Source: JAYEIA01 sp964472505
GTDB taxonomy: Bacteria; Bacteroidota; Bacteroidia; Bacteroidales; JAADGE01
Reading direction: 5' to 3'
Assembly: GCA_964472505.1 (NCBI GenBank)
Contig: CAYYQW010000131.1
Span: forward strand, 1 to 6,794
DNA: 6,794 nt
Part shown: one piece after another, positions 1 through 5,234 of the stretch
Numbering within the stretch: position 1 is the stretch's first letter
Layout of the letters: each line of letters begins with the position of its first letter
The notes under the pieces: model-generated
What the model saw: the letters and a program-made list of their open reading frames with translations, nothing else
What the model was told of the DNA's origin: nothing
Databases searched by the model: none
Program-made: the position numbers and the translations under genes

Positions 1-26
1 CTGTACCGGTTGCAAATTTTGAAAAT
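1..26. repeat. Partial array unit: short-type linker end
   Basis: These 26 bases, which include GTACCGGTTGCAAATTTTG, match the end of the short linker that precedes the cores at 774, 994 and 1258. They are the tail of a unit lying mostly outside the window. Confidence 0.85.
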
Positions 27-311
27 CTGCATCCCAAAAATAAAAACCGGGAACAAATTGACAGGCAGTTTTTTGTGCCTTTGTGGCAAAAAGTTGAATG
101 AACCTGACCTGCCGGCGTCTTTTGACCCGGCAGCGTCTGTTTCTTGCGAGTCGAAATAAAGACGCTTCCGGATCCTTCGGATGCCGGAAGGTCTCTCAAA
201 TATAGACGCTTCCGGATCTTGCGGATGCCGGAAGGTCTTTCGCATAATTGTTGATTCCTGTTTTTTTGATTTTTTGCAAATTATTGAAAATCAAATATAA
301 ATTTTTAAAAC
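27..311. repeat. Array unit 1 (285 nt, two hairpins, long linker)
   Basis: The core is at 27-145. The variable segment is of the GCGAGTCG type. Two 35-nt hairpins follow, at 160-194 and 204-238. The unit ends with the long AT-rich linker. Inside the core CTGCCGG (109-115) can pair with CCGGCAG (127-133), and AGGCA can pair with TGCCT nearer the 5' end. This is the longest unit because it has both the extra hairpin and the long linker. Confidence 0.85.
265..295. repeat. 9-bp inverted repeat in long linker, copy 1
   Basis: TTTGATTTT (265-273) and AAAATCAAA (287-295) are perfect inverted repeats separated by 13 nt. The right arm overlaps the candidate -7 promoter box, so it could be an operator for that promoter or simply a symmetric AT-rich sequence. 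The same repeat recurs at 506-536. Confidence 0.45.
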
Positions 312-323
312 CTGCATCCCAAA
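292..323 (-). promoter_or_regulatory. Possible Bacteroidota-type promoter in long linker, copy 1
   Basis: On the minus strand the linker reads TTTG (320-323), a 20-nt spacer, then TATATTTG (292-299). This fits the Bacteroidota pattern of a -33 TTTG and a -7 TAnnTTTG. Transcription would run leftwards through the hairpins of unit 1. The surrounding DNA is very AT-rich, so a chance match is quite possible. Confidence 0.3.
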
Positions 324-552
324 AATAAAAACCGGGAACAAATTGACAGGCAGTTTTTTGTGCCTTTGTGGCAAAAAGTTGAATGAACCTGACCTGCCGG
401 CGTCTTTTGACCCGGCAGCGTCTGTTTCTTGCAGTCAGAAATAAAGACGCTTCCGGATCCTTCGGATGCCGGAAGGTCTTTCGCATAATTGTTGATTCCT
501 GTTTTTTTGATTTTTTGCAAATTATTGAAAATCAAATATAAATTTTTAAAAC
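312..552. repeat. Array unit 2 (241 nt, one hairpin, long linker)
   Basis: The core is the same as in the other units, the variable segment is of the GCAGTCAG type, and there is a single hairpin at 445-479. The unit ends with the same long AT-rich linker as unit 1, including its promoter-like sequence. Confidence 0.85.
506..536. repeat. 9-bp inverted repeat in long linker, copy 2
   Basis: This is the second copy, displaced by exactly 241 nt, with the same two perfect 9-nt arms and the same overlap with the candidate promoter. Confidence 0.45.
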
Positions 553-564
553 CTGCATCCCAAA
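533..564 (-). promoter_or_regulatory. Possible Bacteroidota-type promoter in long linker, copy 2
   Basis: The second long linker has the same arrangement: TTTG at 561-564, a 20-nt spacer, and TATATTTG at 533-540 on the minus strand. It would drive transcription leftwards across unit 2. As a duplicate of the first site it is not independent evidence. Confidence 0.3.
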
Positions 565-773
565 AATAAAAACCGGGAACAAATTGACAGGCAGTTTTTT
601 GTGCCTTTGTGGCAAAAAGTTGAATGAACCTGACCTGCCGGCGTCTTTTGACCCGGCAGCGTCTGTTTCTTGCAGTCAGAAATAAAGACGCTTCCGGATC
701 CTTCGGATGCCGGAAGGTCTTTCGGATAAATTGTCGATTCCTGTTTCCTGTACCGGTTGCAAATTTTGAAAAT
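553..773. repeat. Array unit 3 (221 nt, one hairpin, short linker)
   Basis: The core is the same, the variable segment is of the GCAGTCAG type as in unit 2, and there is one hairpin at 686-720. The linker switches to the short type with GTACCGGTTGC. A private variant after the hairpin (TTTCGGATAAATTGTCG, against TTTCGCATAATTGTCG in unit 4) adds one base relative to unit 4. Confidence 0.85.
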
Positions 774-993
774 CTGCATCCCAAAAATAAAAACCGGGAA
801 CAAATTGACAGGCAGTTTTTTGTGCCTTTGTGGCAAAAAGTTGAATGAACCTGACCTGCCGGCGTCTTTTGACCCGGCAGCGTCTGTTTCTTGCGAGTCG
901 AAATAAAGACGCTTCCGGATCCTTCGGATGCCGGAAGGTCTTTCGCATAATTGTCGATTCCTGTTTCCTGTACCGGTTGCAAATTTTGAAAAT
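774..993. repeat. Array unit 4 (220 nt, one hairpin, short linker)
   Basis: This is the shortest complete unit. It has the identical core, a GCGAGTCG-type variable segment as in unit 1, one hairpin at 907-941, and the short linker. Its mixture of unit 1-type and unit 3-type blocks suggests recombination between units. Confidence 0.85.
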
Positions 994-1257
994 CTGCATC
1001 CCAAAAATAAAAACCGGGAACAAATTGACAGGCAGTTTTTTGTGCCTTTGTGGCAAAAAGTTGAATGAACCTGACCTGCCGGCGTCTTTTGACCCGGCAG
1101 CGTCTGTTTCTTTCGATTCGAAAAAAAGACGCTTCCGGATCCTTCGGATGCCGGAAGGTCTCTCAAATATAGACGCTTCCGGATCTTGCGGATGCCGGAA
1201 GGTCTTTCGCATAATTGTCGATTCCTGTTTTCTGTACCGGTTGCAAATTTTGAAAAT
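994..1257. repeat. Array unit 5 (264 nt, two hairpins, short linker)
   Basis: The core is identical, the variable segment is of the TCGATTCG type followed by an A run, and there are two hairpins at 1127-1161 and 1171-1205. Their spacing of 44 nt and the sequence between them match unit 1. The linker is the short type. Confidence 0.85.
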
Positions 1258-1476
1258 CTGCATCCCAAAAATAAAAACCGGGAACAAATTGACAGGCAGT
1301 TTTTTGTGCCTTTGTGGCAAAAAGTTGAATGAACCTGACCTGCCGGCGTCTTTTGACCCGGCAGCGTCTGTTTCTTTCGATTCGAAAAAAAGACGCTTCC
1401 GGATCTTGCGGATGCTTGAAGGTCTCTCAAAAAAAAGACGCTTCCGGATCCTGCGGATGCCGGAAGGTCTCCCAAA
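1258..1476. repeat. Array unit 6 (terminal, two hairpins, no linker)
   Basis: The core is identical and the variable segment is TCGATTCG as in unit 5. Two hairpins follow at 1391-1425 and 1436-1470. The first has a damaged right arm (CTTGAAG instead of CCGGAAG). The second is intact with loop TGC. The sequence between them has become an A run instead of the CAAATATAG found in units 1 and 5. The unit has no linker; similarity to the array ends about 5 nt before the nrdJ terminator stem. Confidence 0.8.
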
Positions 1477-1480
1477 AACA

Positions 1481-1508
1481 AAAACGGCAACCGAAAAGCT
1501 GCCGTTTT
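1481..1508 (-). terminator. Intrinsic terminator of nrdJ
   Basis: AAAACGGCA (1481-1489) and TGCCGTTTT (1500-1508) form a perfect 9-bp stem with a 10-nt loop, 40 nt past the nrdJ stop. On the minus strand the stem is followed by further T-rich sequence (TTTTTGTTTTT counting the end of the stem), which is typical of rho-independent termination. The stem is symmetric, so it could also stop plus-strand transcripts leaving the repeat array. Confidence 0.85.
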
Positions 1509-1548
1509 ATCATCCCTGTACACTTGATTTTTGAAAGGAGCAATCGTA

Positions 1549-4119
1549 TTATTCACATTTTGAGTGTCCGCATTTGGTGCAAATCAAACAACCTTCCTGA
1601 TAAACCAGCTCATCCGATCCGCATTCGATACATATCGCACCTTTTTTGGCTTTGGTACCGTCTTGAATGTAGCGTTTTAGAGTTCGGGTTACGCCTTTTT
1701 TCCAGGTATTGATGGAATCATTATTTATTTGCAGCGATGATATTAAATGAACCGCATGTTCCAAAGGCATTCCGTGGCGCAATACACCGGATATCAGTTT
1801 GGCATAATTCCAGTATTCGGGATTAAACTTGTAGGATAATCCTTCAATGGTAATATTGAAATCATATTTATTTTTATACCTGAAATCGTAGCGTTTGGAG
1901 CCGTCTTTAAAGCGCTGTTTAATGATAGCGCCTTTTTTTACAAATTTGGGAATGGGTAAAGCATCTACTTCGGCACGGCCCGTAAATACTTCATAAGGGC
2001 TTCCGTTGCGCAGTCCGATAAAAGCAATCCATTCTTCTTCGTTATTTTTAAAACGTACCACATCGGCTTCTAATTCTTTGGGGCGTTTGGTATGTTCAAT
2101 TGCTTCGGCTTTTTTATCTTTTTCCGAATTGCTTATAAGCACGCCGTCGCGTGAACCGTCGCGATATACGGTAATGCCTTTACAGCCGTTTTTCCAACCT
2201 TCGGTATAAACTTGACCTACAAGTTCTTCGGTAGCATCGGCCGGCAGGTTTACCGTAACGCTGATGGAGTGGTCCACCCATTTTTGCACTTTTCCTTGCA
2301 GTTCCACTTTTTTTACCCAATCCACGTCATTGGAAGTGGCTTTATGATAGGGCGATTCGGCAATTAGCTTTTGAACATAGGCCTGATCCAGGGCTGCAGC
2401 ATTTTCGGTGTTTTCTCCTTGCGTTTGCATCCAAGTTAAAAAGTGGTGATGAAAGACATTGTATTCTTCCCAAGCATCGCCGGTTTCGTCGGTAAAACTC
2501 ACGTTTACATCACTGTCGTTCGGATTTACTTTGCGGCGGCGTTTGTAGCTTGGCATAAAAACGGGCTCTATTCCCGAAGTAGTTTGAGTAAGAATGCTGG
2601 TAGAGCCGGTAGGAGCAACCGTAAGCAATGAGATATTGCGTCGGCCGTTTTGCAGCATGTCTTGGTACAGCGTTTCATCTTGTTTTCGAATGCGATTTAC
2701 AAAAGGATTATCTTTTTCTTTTTGCGGGCTGAATATTTTAAAAGCGCCCCGTTCTTTAGCCATATTTACGGATGAGCGATAAGCCTCCACGGCTAATGTG
2801 CGGTGTACTTTTTCCGAAAAATCATTGGCTTGGTCGGTGCCGTATCTCAATCCGAGAGCTGCCAGCATATCGCCTTCGGCAGTTATGCCTAAGCCGGTTC
2901 TGCGGCCTTGCAGGGTTTTGTGTTTAATGTTTTCCCAAAGTTTACGCTCGGTGCGTTTTACCTCTTCGCTTTCCGGGTCATTGTTAATTTTGCTAAGAAT
3001 GCCGTCAATTTTTTCAATTTCCAAGTCAATCAGGTCGTCCATTAAGCGTTGTGCTTTTGTTACATGGGTTTTGAAAAGTTCAAAGTCGAAAGCTGCTTTA
3101 TCGGTAAACGGATTTTTTACGTAGCTGTATAGGTTTATGGCTGTTAATCGGCAGCTGTCGTGCGCGCAAAGCGGTATTTCGCCGCAGGGATTAGTCGATA
3201 CGGTTTTAAAACCGAGATCGGCATAGCTGTCGGCTACGGATTCATTAATGATGGTATCCCAAAACAATATGCCGGGTTCGGCTGATTTCCATGCGTTGTA
3301 AACGATTTTACTCCATAATTTACGCGCATCAATTTCTTTGGTAACTTTGGGATTGTCAGAATCTACGGGATATTGTTGTGTAAAAGGCGCATTATTTTCA
3401 ACGGCTTTCATAAAGTCATCGGTAATTTTAACCGATATGTTGGCGCCTGTAATTTTGCCGGTTTCCAATTTTGCATCTATGAAATCTTCGGCATCCGGGT
3501 GTTTCACCGAAATGGAAAGCATCAGAGCGCCTCGGCGGCCGTCTTGTGCAACCTCGCGTGTAGAATTTGAGAAGCGTTCCATAAAAGGAACTACGCCGGT
3601 GGATGTCAGCGCACTGTTTTTTACCGGGCTGCCTTTCGGGCGAATGTGCGATAAATCGTGGCCTACGCCGCCGCGTCGTTTCATCAGTTGCACTTGTTCC
3701 TGATCGGTTTTCATAATTCCGCCGTAGGAATCGGCCGGTTTGTCTTCGCCTATCACAAAACAGTTGGATAAAGATGCGGTTTGAAAAGGATTCCCGATTC
3801 CGGCCATTGGGCTGCCTGCCGGTACTATGTATTTGAATTGGTCCAATAAATCAAAAATTTCTTCTCGGCTCATTGGATTAGCATGTTTTTTTTCCATGCG
3901 ATGAAATTCTTTGCTCAGGCGTAAGTGCATCTCCTTTGGGTTTCGTTCGTATATGTTTCCGAATGAATCTTTCAGAGCATATTTACTTACCCATACGCGA
4001 GCTGCCAGATCATCGCCTTTGAAATATTTTTTGCTGTCGGCAAGCGCTTCGTCGAATGTGAATTTTTGTCCGGTAGGTTTTTCCGTACTTTTTTGTTGTG
4101 TTTGGGTTTCGGTTTTCAT
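1549..4119 (-). CDS. nrdJ: Class II (adenosylcobalamin-dependent) ribonucleotide reductase
   Basis: This 856-residue protein should reduce ribonucleotides to deoxyribonucleotides in the cytoplasm, using coenzyme B12 to generate the active-site thiyl radical. Key residues are visible: the redox cysteine C120 in LSNC; the NPCGE motif at 310-314 with thiyl cysteine C312, substrate-contacting N310 and E314; and C323, eleven residues later, the spacing expected for the second redox cysteine in class II enzymes. APTGSTS (502-508) is the phosphate-binding loop and RTGLGITAEGDMLAALG (407-423) a family signature. No N-terminal ATP cone is evident. Residues about 680-815 look like the TSCPD domain. The C-terminus is a cysteine cluster (C830, C833, C844, C847, C850, C855) like the zinc-ribbon tail that regenerates the active-site disulfide in Thermotoga-type NrdJ. 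Length is normal for long class II enzymes. The ATG is preceded by no clear ribosome site. It is apparently transcribed alone. Confidence 0.97.
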   Translation of the reverse strand: MKTETQTQQKSTEKPTGQKFTFDEALADSKKYFKGDDLAARVWVSKYALKDSFGNIYERNPKEMHLRLSKEFHRMEKKHANPMSREEIFDLLDQFKYIVPAGSPMAGIGNPFQTASLSNCFVIGEDKPADSYGGIMKTDQEQVQLMKRRGGVGHDLSHIRPKGSPVKNSALTSTGVVPFMERFSNSTREVAQDGRRGALMLSISVKHPDAEDFIDAKLETGKITGANISVKITDDFMKAVENNAPFTQQYPVDSDNPKVTKEIDARKLWSKIVYNAWKSAEPGILFWDTIINESVADSYADLGFKTVSTNPCGEIPLCAHDSCRLTAINLYSYVKNPFTDKAAFDFELFKTHVTKAQRLMDDLIDLEIEKIDGILSKINNDPESEEVKRTERKLWENIKHKTLQGRRTGLGITAEGDMLAALGLRYGTDQANDFSEKVHRTLAVEAYRSSVNMAKERGAFKIFSPQKEKDNPFVNRIRKQDETLYQDMLQNGRRNISLLTVAPTGSTSILTQTTSGIEPVFMPSYKRRRKVNPNDSDVNVSFTDETGDAWEEYNVFHHHFLTWMQTQGENTENAAALDQAYVQKLIAESPYHKATSNDVDWVKKVELQGKVQKWVDHSISVTVNLPADATEELVGQVYTEGWKNGCKGITVYRDGSRDGVLISNSEKDKKAEAIEHTKRPKELEADVVRFKNNEEEWIAFIGLRNGSPYEVFTGRAEVDALPIPKFVKKGAIIKQRFKDGSKRYDFRYKNKYDFNITIEGLSYKFNPEYWNYAKLISGVLRHGMPLEHAVHLISSLQINNDSINTWKKGVTRTLKRYIQDGTKAKKGAICIECGSDELVYQEGCLICTKCGHSKCE

Positions 4120-4285
4120 AACAGTATTGTGTATTTTTTATGCGTATTATATTGTTTAGGATTGCAATTTACGGCAAAATTTTCTTTAATAAAATCTTGT
4201 TTTATAAAGCTCAATTCCGGGGATTGTTAATAAAGCGGCTTTTCTTTGAATATCATACCATAGCTGTGTTGAAAAAAAATACAGT

Positions 4286-4313
4286 AAACTTTACTTGGTT
4301 TTTTGTAAAGCTT
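4286..4313 (-). terminator. Weak candidate terminator of the hydrolase gene
   Basis: On the minus strand AAGCTTTAC can pair with GTAAAGTTT across a 10-nt loop (nine pairs including one G-U). A run of eight T follows six bases later. It lies about 75 nt past the hydrolase stop. The stem is AT-rich and the T run is not adjacent, so it would be a weak terminator at best. Confidence 0.3.
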
Positions 4314-4320
4314 AGGCGGT

Positions 4321-4341
4321 AATTTTCAATAATTGAAATTT
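4321..4341. promoter_or_regulatory. Palindrome upstream of nrdJ
   Basis: TTTCAAT (4324-4330) and ATTGAAA (4332-4338) are perfect inverted arms around one base. Two further flanking pairs (AA and TT) occur outside a single mismatch. The shape suits a dimeric repressor operator, but it sits about 200 nt from the nrdJ start and 50 nt after the preceding gene, and AT-rich palindromes arise easily by chance. Confidence 0.25.
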
Positions 4342-4388
4342 CAGCTTCCTAATTTATAGGGATTTGTAATCGGAAACAGTTATGCTGA

Positions 4389-5147
4389 TTAGCTTTTGGC
4401 TTTTTTTCCGAGTTTGACGAACGGTAATAACAGTTTAAAAATTCCTCGATGTTTTATTTCGGTTTGTTCGGCCAATTTTTCATAATCAATTGGATTTAAA
4501 AGTTCTTTACAACTGTCGCCGTGAGCCAAAAGAATTTTTTTAGGATTTAAGTCGGCTACTTTCAGTATGCTTTTTTTCAGGCGATGCGGAAAAACCGTAG
4601 GGAAGGGCAGCCGGCATTTTTCTTTTATTTGCAGAAAGAGATCGGCGGCATAGAGCGTTTTAGTTTCCGAATGAAATAAGCTGATATCGTGGTCGGTATG
4701 TCCGGGTGTGTGGTAAGCAGTCCAGTCCGGAAAGAAAGGCAGTTTTTCGGCATTTTTGAGAAAATAATCCGGTTTCACGAAGCGCTTGTATTTAAGGCGT
4801 CGGTATGGTTTCTTCTTTTTGTGTGCCACAATGTGTGCCATGAAAGTATCCGCCCGATTTTGAAGAAAACCGCCAAAGCCGGCATACCATTCGTCGATTT
4901 CCGGATGAGCCGCCAAAGGAATTCCGTATTTTTTTCGCAGTATGGAAGCCGCTCCGGCATGATCGGGGTGCATGTGTGTAACAACGATAAGTTTCAGTTC
5001 GGAAAGGGGTTTATTTAAATTTTTTTGAATAAAATTTTCTATGGTTTGAATATCGGCTTTGCTGCCGCCGTCCAACAGCAACAGTTTGTCGGGGTATTCG
5101 GCAATGAATAGGTTTTGAATGTAGCCTTCAATTTTATGTATTTTCAC
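4389..5147 (-). CDS. Metallo-beta-lactamase-fold hydrolase
   Basis: This 252-residue protein has the full metal-binding set of the glyoxalase II-like superfamily: THMHPDH at 57-63 (H58, H60, D62, H63), H150 in TPGHTDHD, D169 in AADL and H209 in AHGD. It should therefore be an active, probably dinuclear zinc hydrolase. The substrate cannot be told from sequence; thioesters, lactones and other esters are all known in the family. No signal peptide is seen, so it is likely cytoplasmic. A basic stretch (residues 109-125, rich in K and R) lies between the first and second metal motifs and is atypical of the catalytic core. The start is GTG: an in-frame stop lies a few codons upstream and no ATG intervenes. 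The gene lies between the phosphatase terminator and the nrdJ upstream region, so it is probably transcribed alone. The fold is sure, the function unknown. Confidence 0.9.
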   Translation of the reverse strand: MKIHKIEGYIQNLFIAEYPDKLLLLDGGSKADIQTIENFIQKNLNKPLSELKLIVVTHMHPDHAGAASILRKKYGIPLAAHPEIDEWYAGFGGFLQNRADTFMAHIVAHKKKKPYRRLKYKRFVKPDYFLKNAEKLPFFPDWTAYHTPGHTDHDISLFHSETKTLYAADLFLQIKEKCRLPFPTVFPHRLKKSILKVADLNPKKILLAHGDSCKELLNPIDYEKLAEQTEIKHRGIFKLLLPFVKLGKKAKS

Positions 5148-5175
5148 GTTTACTTTTTGATTATTTTAAAAATAA

Positions 5176-5216
5176 GGCTGCCGCCGAAATATTCTGTAGC
5201 TTTCCGGCCGGCAGCC
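5176..5216 (-). terminator. Intrinsic terminator of the PhoD-like phosphatase gene
   Basis: GGCTGCCG (5176-5183) pairs perfectly with CGGCAGCC (5209-5216). CCG (5184-5186) and CGG (5205-5207) extend the stem across a one-base bulge. On the minus strand the stem is followed directly by TTATTTTT. It begins 18 nt after the phosphatase stop, so it separates that gene from the hydrolase gene. Confidence 0.8.
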
Positions 5217-5234
5217 TGTTTTAAGTTGAGTTTC

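Larger units (their letters stand above)
1..1476. repeat. Tandem array of six composite hairpin-rich units
   Basis: Six copies of a core begin at 27, 312, 553, 774, 994 and 1258. The core is 119 nt (27-145 in the first copy) and reads identically in all six by eye. Each core is followed by a variable segment of about 15 nt, one or two 35-nt hairpins, and a linker to the next core. Unit lengths are 285, 241, 221, 220 and 264 nt, then a truncated last unit. The length differences come from an extra hairpin module (44 nt) and a longer linker (about 21 nt more). Bases 1-26 equal the linker end seen at 748-773, 968-993 and 1232-1257, so the array continues past the left edge. It stops a few bases before the nrdJ terminator. 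No transposase, CRISPR repeat-spacer regularity or consistent reading frame is present. I do not recognise the family; a non-coding structured element is the best inference. Confidence 0.95.
4120..4388. other. AT-rich intergenic region upstream of nrdJ
   Basis: These 269 bases separate the nrdJ start from the end of the hydrolase gene and must hold the nrdJ promoter. I see no cobalamin riboswitch B12 box, no TAnnTTTG promoter match on the minus strand, no tRNA and no convincing small gene. A TATAAT string lies about 30 nt before the ATG but has no matching -35 element. The palindrome and hairpin listed separately are the only structures I noticed. Confidence 0.7.

Noticed and set aside
197..204. 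TATATTTG on the minus strand between the two hairpins of unit 1 (also in unit 5) as a promoter
   Set aside because: The -7 box matches, but no TTTG or TTG lies 17-23 nt upstream; that stretch is the GC-rich hairpin.
305..982. Open frame of 225 codons on the minus strand, and its overlapping companions on both strands
   Set aside because: They are the same repeat read in different frames; several long frames overlap each other, which real genes would not do.
1..1476. CRISPR array
   Set aside because: The 35-nt hairpin is repeated, but at 44 or about 220-285 nt spacing, with identical rather than unique intervening sequence and no cas gene.
1534..1540. GAAAGGAG-like ribosome site on the plus strand
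   Set aside because: No start codon follows at a suitable distance; the sequence runs into the antisense of nrdJ.
546..1556. Open frame of 336 codons on the minus strand, starting with a GTG that overlaps the nrdJ stop, as a repeat-protein gene
   Set aside because: It runs through the nrdJ terminator and into the tandem array, changes between unrelated peptides from unit to unit, and has no recognisable domain.
3338..3703. Plus-strand open frames within the nrdJ, hydrolase and phosphatase regions
   Set aside because: They are antisense shadows of well-supported genes with no motifs of their own.
4121..4132. Possible NrdR box just upstream of the nrdJ start (ACACAATACTGT on the minus strand)
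   Set aside because: Only half of the consensus matches, and no second box is found at the expected short distance.
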